A stretch of 64,000 nucleotides of DNA from an uncultured Lachnospiraceae bacterium (GCA_946405625.1 CAMJHQ010000011.1:45499-109498); one strand, 5' to 3'. Positions 1-8,392 are shown, numbered from the stretch's first letter. Made by a program: numbers and translations. The notes: generated by a model from the sequence alone, not told the origin.

Positions 1-814
1 CATCCGAATCATACGATATTGATTCTTCCAATCCGTAATCATTATACTTATATTCGTACTTTGCCGATAATTCTCCGTTATAGTATAACTCTTCAAGTAT
101 CTTCCGTCCTGCAGCGTCATAATGTTCTACCGTAAGATGTTCATACATGCTGTCTCGCATCTCGGTCAGATTCCCCTCAGAATCATATTCATATTCCCAG
201 GTTCTATATACATATCCATCATCTTCATTGATATGCTTCTTACAGATCAGCTGCCCCTTATCATTATACTCATATTCATTATAATCGGTATCCCCATCTA
301 CGAAATAATACCTGTCATAAACGAGTAGCCCGTCCTTATATGAATACATCTGCTTTATTGAAGCATCTTTATCATTATCCCCTTCAATTACCTGTATCTT
401 GTTTCCGTCTTCGTCATAAATATATTTTTTAAAATTGGTTTGAATCCCGTCTTCATCTACGGAAATTTGAGTTATGAGATTTCCTCTATCATCATATTCG
501 TAAGATATCGTATGTGTAGCAATATCTCCGCAGTAAAATGTATCCCTCATTATCTTTCCGTCCGGATCATATTCTTCAATGCTATATGTATCTTCGGACG
601 TGATTATCTTCTTCTCCTTAATTGCCGGTGCTGTGACAGTCTTTGCAGCATTTGTCGGACTTACAGTATTTTCAGGATTTGCCGAATTTGCAAGATTTGT
701 CGTATTGGCGAGATTTGCCGTAGTGGCTACATCCTCCGTATTATCCTTCTTCTGTGAACATCCGGCGCAGAAGGAAAGCAGCGCGATCATAAATATATAT
801 TTTATTTTTCTCAA
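1..814 (-). CDS. YD-repeat lipoprotein, C-terminus beyond window edge
   Basis: The reading frame is open from about 814 down to base 1, so the gene is partial. I chose the TTG at 814-812 because GGAGGG lies 6 nt upstream; an in-frame ATG at 835 has no good ribosome site. The N-terminus has a Lys/Arg start, a hydrophobic stretch and a loose lipobox (FCAGC), suggesting a lipid-anchored extracytoplasmic protein. An Asn/Thr/Ala-rich linker follows (ANLANTTNLANSANPENT). The rest is a series of degenerate YD-type repeats such as YEYDDRGNLI, YIYDEDGNKI, YEYNDKGQLI and YEYDSEGNLT. Such repeats form beta-rich stalks or shells in Rhs/wall proteins. Whether a toxin domain follows cannot be seen. Function unknown. 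Confidence 0.75.
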   Translation of the reverse strand, partial: MRKIKYIFMIALLSFCAGCSQKKDNTEDVATTANLANTTNLANSANPENTVSPTNAAKTVTAPAIKEKKIITSEDTYSIEEYDPDGKIMRDTFYCGDIATHTISYEYDDRGNLITQISVDEDGIQTNFKKYIYDEDGNKIQVIEGDNDKDASIKQMYSYKDGLLVYDRYYFVDGDTDYNEYEYNDKGQLICKKHINEDDGYVYRTWEYEYDSEGNLTEMRDSMYEHLTVEHYDAAGRKILEELYYNGELSAKYEYKYNDYGLEESISYDSD

Positions 815-841
815 TTCAGCACCCTCCTTCTCCATTTTTCT

Positions 842-887
842 TATTATCACTATGATAATATCATACCACATATAATTAAAATGTCAA
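842..887 (-). promoter_or_regulatory. Promoter with perfect dyad for the YD-repeat lipoprotein gene
   Basis: On the minus strand TTGACA (887-882), a 16-nt spacer and TATGAT (865-860) preceded by TG (extended -10). A perfect dyad, TATTATCA-CTA-TGATAATA (842-860), sits at the expected start point, so it could be an operator. The same half-site recurs near 48014-48040. Confidence 0.6.
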
Positions 888-965
888 CATCTTTTTTAAG
901 CTGTCTGCTATTTTTTTCTGCATTAGACAGTGGAAACATCCCATACTAAGCTTCATCGGTTTTGT

Positions 966-1005
966 CCAAAAAAATAGACGTATTCCGCTGATTGAAATAC
1001 GTCTA
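966..1005 (-). terminator. Rho-independent terminator
   Basis: A 10-bp stem (975-984 with 996-1005, AT-rich) is followed on the minus strand by seven T residues. It lies about 105 bp downstream of the stop at 1110. The rest of 835-1109 shows no gene. Confidence 0.65.
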
Positions 1006-1109
1006 TAAATCACAGTTGATCACATGTACCAAATCATCACATGTTACTTAATCAAACAAATTATAAAATTCATATGTCGTTCAAATCCATATGTAATTTA
1101 ATTCCTCAT

Positions 1110-1868
1110 CTAATCCTCATCCTTGATCTTCACATACTCATATGCAACGACCGGATACTTTACAAATAACCCGGAATTATCGGTTCTGTACCATCTGATC
1201 TCCAATACTCTGATCATCAGATCACATTCACCATTCACTATTTCCTCGGAAATATCTTCCTCCGAATCTATATAACATACACCCTGGAATCCATGGCCTA
1301 TATAATGATAATCATACTTTGCACCCTTGGAATCCGCATCAGGCTTGTAACCAACAAATTCTTCTACATCCGTAAAATGCTTTTCATGTGGCATAATAGT
1401 TCCGCAAAGAAGCAGCAGTACAATGATTGCAATAATGGAAACAACACCTGCAATAAGATTAAGAAGCAGCCTCATCTTAAGGCTCATCTTCTTTGCTTTA
1501 CCTTTGGTTTGTTTCTTGGAATTATCGCTGTCCTGATCTACCGAAACTCTCTTTTGCTGTCCGTTCGGATTTCTTCTTGCCTCTTCACCTGAACTTCTCT
1601 TCGGCTGTCCATTTGAATTTCTTCTTGCCTCTTCACCCGAGCTTCTCCTCGGCTGTCCGTTCGGATTTCTTCTTGTCTCTTCACCCGGATTTTTCCTGGG
1701 CTGTCCATCTGACTTCTTTCTGCCGGACGCATCTGAAGAACTCCTCTGAGCCTGTTCTCCCGAGCTTTTCTTTCTTGTCTGTTCACTTGAACTATTCTTG
1801 GTTTTATCACCGGTCTGTTTTTTAATCTGATCCCCAGAATGTCCTGATGTATGCTCTTTGTCCTTCAT
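1110..1868 (-). CDS. Membrane protein with basic 16-residue tandem repeats
   Basis: 252 residues, no recognised family. The first ~130 residues are very hydrophilic, rich in Ser, Lys, Arg and Gly. They contain about three copies of a 16-residue unit (GQPRRSSGEEARRNSN and variants), visible in the DNA as 48-bp repeats around 1550-1700. A single membrane segment (residues ~135-160, LNLIAGVVSIIAIIVLLLL) follows, then a ~90-residue C-terminal part with several Tyr/Asp residues. With no signal peptide, the basic repeat region is probably cytoplasmic and the C-terminus outside. The repeat could bind nucleic acid or acidic polymers, but that is a guess. It ends at its own terminator; ylmH ends 23 bp upstream. 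Confidence 0.7.
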   Translation of the reverse strand: MKDKEHTSGHSGDQIKKQTGDKTKNSSSEQTRKKSSGEQAQRSSSDASGRKKSDGQPRKNPGEETRRNPNGQPRRSSGEEARRNSNGQPKRSSGEEARRNPNGQQKRVSVDQDSDNSKKQTKGKAKKMSLKMRLLLNLIAGVVSIIAIIVLLLLCGTIMPHEKHFTDVEEFVGYKPDADSKGAKYDYHYIGHGFQGVCYIDSEEDISEEIVNGECDLMIRVLEIRWYRTDNSGLFVKYPVVAYEYVKIKDED

Positions 1869-1891
1869 ATAAACAACCTACCCTTCACTAC

Positions 1892-2647
1892 CTAGATGTA
1901 TCTTTTAATGTTTATATAAAGCTTATCCTTTCTGGTAGTACCACCTTCGCTACCAAAGATAAACTTTCCGCTTCCTCTCACTGAAACTATGTCTCCTGCT
2001 TTAAGACTCTTTGCGTTTCCGGTCATCTCTCGACCATTGATGAAAACTCTCCCTTCGGAAATGCACCGCACCGCAGTATCTCTCGACATATTATAAACCT
2101 TTGCAATAACCGCATCCAGCCTGTTACTGCTGACTATTATACTCTCCTCGACCGTCTTAGGTGAAATTTCTTCGGGGATATCCGTACATTTATCGACTCT
2201 GACACTGGTATGCTTTACTCTGGTCATACTCTCGATAATATAATCACTGACCGAATCCGAAACGAAAACATATGCTTCATTATCTCTTACTACTATATCC
2301 CCGATCTTTGAACGCTCGAGTCCAAGCCCGATGATAGTTCCCAGAAAATCCCTATGCGTAAGTTTATCCGAAAACTTCTTCTGAAGCGGCCTTATATGGA
2401 GAAGTTCAATCGGAAAACTCTCTTCATATCCACAGCTTTCCGCCGAACCGAATCTTACCATACACCTCTCACAGCCCTCTGTACCTCCCGATACAGTCGT
2501 TCCCACATAAGAGAAATCCCTTTCAACTTCATAAAAAGAAGAGAGTCCGGACATATCAAGAAAATCGGTAAATACAAATCTGTTTTCACTATACGCTCTT
2601 TCAGCGAGTTCTTCAAATCTTTTATTAATCATCTCGCCTGAATTCAC
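1892..2647 (-). CDS. ylmH: S4-domain RNA-binding protein YlmH
   Basis: 251 residues, matching the YlmH family. The C-terminal S4 domain (residues ~175-235) shows RLDAVIAKVYNMSRDTA, then EGRVFINGREM and a KAGDIVSVRGSGKF end, the usual S4 pattern for binding structured RNA. YlmH proteins associate with 50S ribosomes and are linked to rescue of stalled ribosomes; in many Firmicutes the gene lies in the division cluster near sepF, which is not seen here. I chose the GTG at 2647 because GGGAG lies 8 nt upstream; ATG at 2632 is the alternative. The repeat-rich membrane gene follows 23 bp later. Confidence 0.85.
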   Translation of the reverse strand: MNSGEMINKRFEELAERAYSENRFVFTDFLDMSGLSSFYEVERDFSYVGTTVSGGTEGCERCMVRFGSAESCGYEESFPIELLHIRPLQKKFSDKLTHRDFLGTIIGLGLERSKIGDIVVRDNEAYVFVSDSVSDYIIESMTRVKHTSVRVDKCTDIPEEISPKTVEESIIVSSNRLDAVIAKVYNMSRDTAVRCISEGRVFINGREMTGNAKSLKAGDIVSVRGSGKFIFGSEGGTTRKDKLYINIKRYI

Positions 2648-2731
2648 TTATCCGTCTCCCTGTTTTTCAGCTTCAAGTATTCATACAAGGTTTATTATAT
2701 CATAACTCACACATTTATATCCATCTAACAG

Positions 2732-2777
2732 TAAAAAGTATCGGAAATGCTGACGAGAGCATTTTCCGACACTTTTT
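2732..2777 (-). terminator. Rho-independent terminator, possibly bidirectional
   Basis: A ~16-bp stem (2736-2751 with 2758-2774, one bulge) has T-runs on both sides. It follows the stop of the lipoprotein gene at 2814. Confidence 0.8.
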
Positions 2778-2813
2778 TGAGAGAGTCATGTTGAATATAT
2801 TAGATAAAACTCC

Positions 2814-3380
2814 TTACTTTTCTTCGGTAGTGGATTCTTCCTTTTGATTTTTTCCTGTTTCAATCCTGACATTTTTTTCTCCATCAGCTGCAGTCTTCGT
2901 ATCCAGATGGAATTCTACAACGCCTTCGTTATCCTCTGTTCCATTTAAATAAACACTATACACGCCACCTTCATCGTTTTTTTCAATCTTTGCATCACTT
3001 GTAAAGGACACTTTATCAGCGCCATCAGGAAATTCAACTTCAATCAGCTGAACCTCGTCCTCATCGTTCGATGTAATGTTAAATACAACTCTATCAGTAT
3101 CAGAAATCTCAACACCTGTTTCAGTTTCACCGATCGTATTTGAAGCCACTTCTGTCGCTGTTTCTGTCTCTTTCTTTGCTTCTGTTGATGCTTCTGTTTC
3201 TATCTCTGCTTCAGTTGCTGCTTCTGTCTCTATCTTTGCCTCTGTTGTTGCTTCTGTTAATTCCTCAGCTGTTGTCGTGGCTGCTGTCCCTGTTCTGTTC
3301 GGTGTATTAGAGCATGCTGCTCCTACAGCTCCGACTAATAGTAATGTAATTATCGATGCCATTATCTTTGTTCTTTTCAT
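2814..3380 (-). CDS. Small lipoprotein with Thr/Glu/Ala-rich linker
   Basis: 188 residues. An N-terminal KRTK start, hydrophobic core and lipobox-like GAVGAAC indicate lipid anchoring on the outer face of the membrane. Residues ~30-90 are a low-complexity TEATTEA/TEAEIETEA linker, very like the stalk of the barnase lipoprotein at 5220-5939. A ~95-residue C-terminal domain (ISDTDRVVFNITSNDEDEV to VRIETG) looks like an all-beta domain but I do not recognise the family. The gene stands alone, with a terminator after it and a 280-bp divergent intergenic region before it. Confidence 0.75.
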   Translation of the reverse strand: MKRTKIMASIITLLLVGAVGAACSNTPNRTGTAATTTAEELTEATTEAKIETEAATEAEIETEASTEAKKETETATEVASNTIGETETGVEISDTDRVVFNITSNDEDEVQLIEVEFPDGADKVSFTSDAKIEKNDEGGVYSVYLNGTEDNEGVVEFHLDTKTAADGEKNVRIETGKNQKEESTTEEK

Positions 3381-3662
3381 ATCATTATAGTCCTTTCAAA
3401 ATATTTGATTATAACCGGTTTATTTTTCGATTACTGATTCGTTTCTTTCGCGCAAAATGGTCGAATACATTCAACCTTATAACTGAAGTCTAACACGTTC
3501 GACCAAATTTGTCAAATACAAATTCTTATATCATATTCACGACTATAATTTCATATAATATTTTCACGACAATTTTAATACACTTTACAGCAAATTTTTT
3601 TATCTACCGTATCATACAGCTTACAATGACATTATCAATTTAAAAGGAGAAAAAGTATTTAT
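3381..3662. other. Divergent AT-rich intergenic region with TGGTCGAA dyad
   Basis: This 282-bp region separates the lipoprotein gene (-) from the DUF3592-like gene (+). It holds a perfect but widely spaced inverted pair, TGGTCGAA (3458-3465) and TTCGACCA (3498-3505), that could be operator half-sites. No convincing -35/-10 pair or small gene was found. Confidence 0.4.
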
Positions 3663-4166
3663 ATGAATAATGAACAGGAAAAATTACAAATTGAAGCATT
3701 TAGACGCGTTGTTAAACGTCTCTATATGTATCTTTACATAGGACTGTTTTTAGCCGGAGCTGCTCTTATCCTTTCTGCCATTATCAGTATTCATCTGGAC
3801 AATCAGCAATCTGCTGAATACAGAGAAACAACTGCAACATATACCCATTATACACAGGAAGAATATTTCGATCACCTCAAAAACGATTATGTTACGAAAT
3901 ATACAAGTAACTATGAGTTTAAAGTAAATGGTGTAACATATAAAATAAAAGGTGAAACACATGAAGAGCTATCTCGGGAAATAAGATTAAACCCAAGCTT
4001 CGATACGACAATTAAAATCAAGTACGATCCTGCAAATCCCAACAACTATCTTCTCGAAAAAAAACATTATGTAGAGATTATTCTCGGTCTTGGCGTATGG
4101 ATAATTCTCGCATTCGTTATTTGTAAGGGTCACATTACCGATAAAAAGTTACGCGAGCAATGTTAA
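3663..4166 (+). CDS. DUF3592-like membrane protein, copy 1
   Basis: 167 residues with a membrane segment at ~20-45 (LYIGLFLAGAALILSAIISI) and a second near 138-158 (VEIILGLGVWIILAFVI). The loop between them has YEFKVNGVTYKIKG and IKIKYDPANPNNYLLE, the pattern of DUF3592 proteins in which a small beta domain sits between two membrane helices. Function of the family is unknown. AAAAGGAG lies about 12 nt upstream. The next plus-strand gene is a clear paralogue (same YDP(A/S)NPN and LGVW(I/V)IL motifs), so the pair arose by tandem duplication. Confidence 0.75.
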   Translation: MNNEQEKLQIEAFRRVVKRLYMYLYIGLFLAGAALILSAIISIHLDNQQSAEYRETTATYTHYTQEEYFDHLKNDYVTKYTSNYEFKVNGVTYKIKGETHEELSREIRLNPSFDTTIKIKYDPANPNNYLLEKKHYVEIILGLGVWIILAFVICKGHITDKKLREQC

Positions 4167-4307
4167 TCCATGATCTTGGATCAAACTCTGAAAAGCCTGA
4201 TACACCTGCACAGAATAGTTTTATGCCGAGCAGTTTCAGGATCAGCCACAGATTTCCAAGTGCAAATGATAATATCGTATCTAGTAATGAAAGAAGGTAG
4301 ACTCTAT

Positions 4308-4787
4308 ATGCGAAAAGAAATAATCAGAAGAATGATGAAAAGCTTTTATATGATTCTTTACATCACTTTGTTCTTATTTGGACTGGCTATTATCCTGGCA
4401 GCTCTGATAAATATGCATCTGGATAATAAAGAAGCTAAAGGGTACATAGAAACAACTGCATCATTTTCCGGTTATTCGAAAGATGAAACTTATGATCTTT
4501 CCAATGAAAAATATGTCACAGAATACACCGGTCATTATACATTTGAAGTGAATGGCCAAAAATATAAGACTGAAGCCAAAGAAAAAAGATCGAACTCAGA
4601 CTCCTTTAAAAAGACAATTAAAGTCAAGTACGATCCTTCAAACCCCAATATAAATATCCCTGAGTATGCATACTATAAGGATATCTTAATCGGTCTCGGC
4701 GTCTGGGTAATACTCTTCTTCTTTCTCCGTAACGGATACATTACCGAGAAGAAAGCCATCGAATATTACGCAACGCATCCCAATTAA
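4308..4787 (+). CDS. DUF3592-like membrane protein, copy 2
   Basis: 159 residues. The open frame reaches back to 4170, but I place the start at ATG 4308, because AGAAGG lies just upstream and the protein then aligns end to end with copy 1 (MRKEIIRRMMKSFYMILYIT). It has the same layout: N-terminal helix, beta-rich loop (YTFEVNGQKYKT, IKVKYDPSNPNIN) and C-terminal helix (ILIGLGVWVILFFFL). The 141 bp between the copies hold no other feature. Its stop is 3 bp from the convergent barstar-like gene. Confidence 0.75.
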   Translation: MRKEIIRRMMKSFYMILYITLFLFGLAIILAALINMHLDNKEAKGYIETTASFSGYSKDETYDLSNEKYVTEYTGHYTFEVNGQKYKTEAKEKRSNSDSFKKTIKVKYDPSNPNINIPEYAYYKDILIGLGVWVILFFFLRNGYITEKKAIEYYATHPN

Positions 4788-4790
4788 ATA

Positions 4791-5210
4791 TTATTCAAAC
4801 ACAAACTGTATTGCTTCGTTTTCCTCTGCGACATCGTCACAAAGTCTGCGAAACTTCTTCATGTAATCCTTCATTTCATCTGAAGATTGCTCAATGCCTT
4901 TAACGACAATAGTCTTCTCTTCAAAGTCTTCAGTCAGAACATCGTAAAGTGCATCCAGATTATTTCCGAAGTAATCCGGTACTTCTATAGCATCTCTTAT
5001 TCTGGAATACAAATCTTCTTTATCCGATACACCCTCTAGATCCAGAATTATAGCATCTTGATCTGCATCAGTCTGACTGATCAAATCAAGCGAATCCTCC
5101 ATCACAGAATCCTCTTCCATAGCAGGAGCATCATCCATGTTTTCAGGCAATGTATAGAAACTCTCATCAAAAGGATTATCTCTTTTCATTTCATCATCAT
5201 TTTTATTCAT
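4791..5210 (-). CDS. Barstar-type ribonuclease inhibitor (immunity protein)
   Basis: 139 residues. The C-terminal ~90 residues match barstar: IILDLEGVSDKEDLYSRIRD, then PDYFGNNLDALYDVLTED, then IVVKGIEQ. The LDALYDVLT segment keeps the two Asp residues that in barstar plug the barnase active site. The first ~50 residues are an acidic extension (FDESFYTLPENMDDAPAMEE) absent from classical barstar (~90 aa); there is no signal peptide, so it acts in the cytoplasm. The gene starts 9 bp after the barnase-like gene, with GGTAGG spanning that junction, so the two are probably cotranscribed and translationally coupled. It likely protects the producer from its own nuclease. Confidence 0.88.
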   Translation of the reverse strand: MNKNDDEMKRDNPFDESFYTLPENMDDAPAMEEDSVMEDSLDLISQTDADQDAIILDLEGVSDKEDLYSRIRDAIEVPDYFGNNLDALYDVLTEDFEEKTIVVKGIEQSSDEMKDYMKKFRRLCDDVAEENEAIQFVFE

Positions 5211-5219
5211 AGCGCAGTC

Positions 5220-5939
5220 CTACCTTTCTTCTCCGTAGAGCAGTTCAAAGGTTTCATAATGATCATCTGTATAGTATACTCTTCCGTCATCGGAATATAC
5301 TATTCTCTTTGCGCCTCTCTTCTTCTTTCCTTTAGTATCTATATCGCATTCATGATAAGTTCCGTACTCGGGAAGAACGCCCTCACGATTACCGAATGTA
5401 TCGCCTCCGATGGATTTACCCGGAGCATATTCTTCAAGTGAACCTCCGGACCATCCCAGCTTCTTTGCCTCTTTCTTAGTAATAAAGTTTGATGGCAGTT
5501 CACCATATTGATGAATATATAAAGCCACATCTTCCTTTGACGTATATTCTCCATCTTTATCAAGAAGAGCTTCTTCGGAAGTCAGTTCGGTTTTTTCTTC
5601 TGAAGCTTCTTCTGTAACCTCTTCAGTGGCTTCTTCCGTCTTATTCTCAATAACGGCCTCAGTAGTCACCTCTGTAGTTTTCTCAGCAACCGCCTCGGTC
5701 GTCGACTCTGTCTTCTTCTCAGTGACTGCTTCAGTAGTCTTTCCCGAATTTTCCGCTGTTGTCGCTTCGGTTACCGAATCCGACGCAGCTTCAGAAACCG
5801 CTTCGGTTGTAACTACATTTATGGTTTCTGTCGAAGCTTCTGTCTTCTTCCCCTTCTTACCACATGCAGCTATTCCGAGAAGCATAACACCTATGAGAAG
5901 TATTCCCAGTATTCTTTTCAAAATGTATTTATTATTCAT
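5220..5939 (-). CDS. Lipoprotein-anchored barnase-type ribonuclease
   Basis: 239 residues. The N-terminus has a hydrophobic helix and lipobox (LGIAAC), so the protein should be exported and lipidated. Residues ~25-125 are a repetitive Thr/Glu/Ala stalk (TEAVTEK/TEAVAEK units). The C-terminal ~105 residues match barnase nearly throughout: FITKKEAKKLGW, APGKSIGGDTFGNREG, HECDID, RGAKRIVYSDD and TDDHYETF. Counterparts of the barnase catalytic residues Lys27, Glu73, Arg83, Arg87 and His102 are all present, so it should be an active guanine-preferring RNase. I chose ATG 5939 (AAAGGA 8 nt upstream) over GTG 5960. A TATAAT lies at 5986-5991 but has a weak -35. Known barnases are freely secreted; a lipid anchor plus stalk is unusual. 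Confidence 0.9.
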   Translation of the reverse strand: MNNKYILKRILGILLIGVMLLGIAACGKKGKKTEASTETINVVTTEAVSEAASDSVTEATTAENSGKTTEAVTEKKTESTTEAVAEKTTEVTTEAVIENKTEEATEEVTEEASEEKTELTSEEALLDKDGEYTSKEDVALYIHQYGELPSNFITKKEAKKLGWSGGSLEEYAPGKSIGGDTFGNREGVLPEYGTYHECDIDTKGKKKRGAKRIVYSDDGRVYYTDDHYETFELLYGEER

Positions 5940-6033
5940 CTCTCTGTTCCTTTGCGGCACCTACTCAGTTTAATCATCTTCAGGAATTATACCTGAACAT
6001 CATTCTCAGCTCCCTCAGAAGCATCGCTCCATC

Positions 6034-6825
6034 CTAATTGCTTTCAATATGCCAGAGCTTTGACCTATCATATGGATCCGGAAGTTTAATCCAGCTTGAT
6101 CTGCTCTCCTCTATATACCATCCGTCAGATTCATATTCCATCCAGCCATTATCTCCGAAATCCGAGGAAATGCCTTCATACCAGTACTGCCATATATTCG
6201 GCTCAACGTCGGTATTATACCACAGATAGCAGTCAGATTCCTGATCATAATAGCTTTTATACTCTTCGTTCCATCTAAGCTTCTTTTCAAAATCATCGGA
6301 CTCAGTCACAATCCTGTAGCTGCTGTCTCCGGTTTTATCAAGAAATATTTCCCTGCCAAATATATCAACATTTGAAGGTCCGGGATCTCCGTTTTCAGAT
6401 ACTCTTACCCGATCATCTACGTATCCTCTATTGGAATTATCTTTTAATGAACGGAAAAAGAAAACTCCACCCCAGAGAACCAATATACCAATGATGATAA
6501 CAACAAATGCGATCACGCCGGTAAAATCCCCGCCTGATCCCGGTGAATTCCAATCATCGGAATCATTATATGAACGATCCGAATTGAAAAAGAAGCCTTC
6601 CGAATCAGAATTATCCGATGAATTCCAGTCATCGGAATTCCTATATGATCGATTCGAGCTTGAAAACAAGCCTCCTGAATCCGAATAACGATCTGATCTC
6701 CAGCTTGAGCGATTCGAACTTGAATATGATCTGCTTGAGCTCGAACGCGAAAAAGAACGGCTCGAACCCGAGTGCGTACGACTTGAACTTGAATGTGAAC
6801 TTGAACTATGACCACGCGGCGGCAT
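6034..6825 (-). CDS. Ser/Arg-rich single-pass membrane protein
   Basis: 263 residues, family not recognised. Residues 1-100 are extremely Ser-rich with Arg, Asp and Tyr, including near-repeats around SYRNSDDWNSSDNSDSEG and SYNDSDDWNSPGSGG. A membrane helix follows (~103-125, TGVIAFVVIIIGILVLWGGV), then an acidic, Trp/Tyr-rich C-terminal domain of ~130 residues (WYNTDVEPNIWQYWYEGI, DNGWMEYESDGWYIEE). I chose ATG 6825 because AAAGGGG lies 8 nt upstream; GTG 6834 is possible. The gene overlaps the last 20 bp of the MutS-like gene in another frame, so the two are probably coupled. The Ser/Arg tract could be a phosphorylation or RNA-binding target, but nothing proves it. Confidence 0.65.
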   Translation of the reverse strand: MPPRGHSSSSHSSSSRTHSGSSRSFSRSSSSRSYSSSNRSSWRSDRYSDSGGLFSSSNRSYRNSDDWNSSDNSDSEGFFFNSDRSYNDSDDWNSPGSGGDFTGVIAFVVIIIGILVLWGGVFFFRSLKDNSNRGYVDDRVRVSENGDPGPSNVDIFGREIFLDKTGDSSYRIVTESDDFEKKLRWNEEYKSYYDQESDCYLWYNTDVEPNIWQYWYEGISSDFGDNGWMEYESDGWYIEESRSSWIKLPDPYDRSKLWHIESN

Positions 6826-8392
6826 ATTCTTCACCCCTTTCTGTTATACTATCCGGAAATCCCATTCCTTTCATAAGCTGTATAGCATTTGTTTTTACAT
6901 TCTTACCTTCCAGAAGCTTATAATCAAACTTCACTTCTCCGTCTTCTATCTGACAGTCGAAATGATATGAATCATACAGATTTTCCATGAACTCCACAAG
7001 TTCCATATCATGTGTTGCAGTGATCACAACTGCATTTCTTTCCGAAAGATATTCCAGAACCGAGCGTGATGCTGCGATTCTCTCCTTTGTATTTGTTCCT
7101 TTAAGTATCTCATCAATAACAATAAGTGTACGGATTCCCGAATCTGTTGTTTCCAGCATTCTTTTAAGATACTTTATCTCTCGAACATAGTAGCTTTCAC
7201 CTTCCTGCACATCGTCCCTGAGTGCCATGGAAGTCATTACATACATTTCCGGAAATGCCATACTGTCGGCAGCACATGTATTTATCGTCTCTCCGAGGAT
7301 AACATTTATTGCAAGCGCCTTCATGAAGGTTGATTTACCCGTGGCATTTGCCCCCGTAAAGAAGCAGTTCTTTTTCATGATAAGATCGTTCTTTACCGGA
7401 TTATTAAGAAGCGGATGATATACTGCTTTACATTCTATATATCCGTCAGATCTGATCTCAGGCTGACAGCTGTCAAGGCTGTTCCTGAAAGATGCCACCG
7501 ATATTGCAGCATCAAGCCATCCTATAAATTCATACAGCTTCATCAAATCAGCATTTCGGCTTTTCAATTTGTTTATTACCATGGAACAGCATATAACATC
7601 GATCAGTGTCACTCCAAGAATATACGAACCGATAACGCTCATAGGTTCTCCTGAATTCTGCATATTCTTTCTGGCAGTATAGAAGTTGATTACTTCTGTC
7701 AGCTTTGACAGTTCCTTAATATTCTTTTTGATTCCCTCTGACTCATATCTCGATGCAAGCTTCTCTGATTTCATCAGAAATTCTCCGAACTGTATAATCC
7801 CTCTGATTGAAGCCAGTGCCTCGAGTTCATTTTCATATTTCAGTTTTACAACCGCATACACAATGATATTGATAGTTGCAACCATGACAATAAGCCCACC
7901 GAACTGCGGCTTAAATATCGCCAGGATAATAGAAAAAATCAACAGACATAAAAGCAGCGGATAGATAAATGCATGCTTTATCCTGATATCCTGAAATGTA
8001 TCTAAAGTATCCGGCACATAATAATCAATATACCTTTTTCCTACCCTTATGAGTCCGCGCTCCACATAAATCCTGTCTTCCTCGTTTTCATCAAAAAAGC
8101 GTGCCTCTTTGTCAAGTTTATTTCTTTCGTCTACTGTATTTCCGTGAAGTATATGATAAAGCACCTGCTCTCCCGCATAACTTCTGGTATGATTTACTCG
8201 GTAGAATACTTCATCCATTTCAAGATCATTCCAGGTTATCGGATCTATGGCTCTCTCCTGCTTATCCTTTACCAGATCATGATAAATGTTTACCTTTTCA
8301 ATCATATCGCGGGATTCTTTTAAACTTCCGAGTTCTCGCGGATCGACTCCATATTCCTTCTTTATTCTGCTGATACTCTGCTGTCTTTTCAT
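6806..8392 (-). CDS. Membrane-anchored MutS-type ATPase
   Basis: 528 residues. The C-terminal ~200 residues are a MutS domain V ATPase: Walker A TGANATGKST (~346), DDVQEGESYYVREI, Walker B LIVIDEILKGTNTKER and the His switch ITATHD. The N-terminal half keeps a helical MutS-core-like lever (TRSYAGEQVLYHIL) but is interrupted by two adjacent membrane helices (~140-190). The mismatch-recognition domain of MutS and the Smr and KOW parts of MutS2 are missing. Similar membrane MutS-like proteins occur in Firmicutes and Bacteroidetes; their role is unknown and probably not mismatch repair. It lies between the MATE terminator and the Ser/Arg-rich gene that overlaps its end. Confidence 0.85.
   Translation of the reverse strand: MKRQQSISRIKKEYGVDPRELGSLKESRDMIEKVNIYHDLVKDKQERAIDPITWNDLEMDEVFYRVNHTRSYAGEQVLYHILHGNTVDERNKLDKEARFFDENEEDRIYVERGLIRVGKRYIDYYVPDTLDTFQDIRIKHAFIYPLLLCLLIFSIILAIFKPQFGGLIVMVATINIIVYAVVKLKYENELEALASIRGIIQFGEFLMKSEKLASRYESEGIKKNIKELSKLTEVINFYTARKNMQNSGEPMSVIGSYILGVTLIDVICCSMVINKLKSRNADLMKLYEFIGWLDAAISVASFRNSLDSCQPEIRSDGYIECKAVYHPLLNNPVKNDLIMKKNCFFTGANATGKSTFMKALAINVILGETINTCAADSMAFPEMYVMTSMALRDDVQEGESYYVREIKYLKRMLETTDSGIRTLIVIDEILKGTNTKERIAASRSVLEYLSERNAVVITATHDMELVEFMENLYDSYHFDCQIEDGEVKFDYKLLEGKNVKTNAIQLMKGMGFPDSITERGEEYAAAWS

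Noticed and set aside
4170..4307. N-terminal extension of the second DUF3592-like protein
   Set aside because: The extension has no counterpart in the paralogue, and a good ribosome site precedes ATG 4308.
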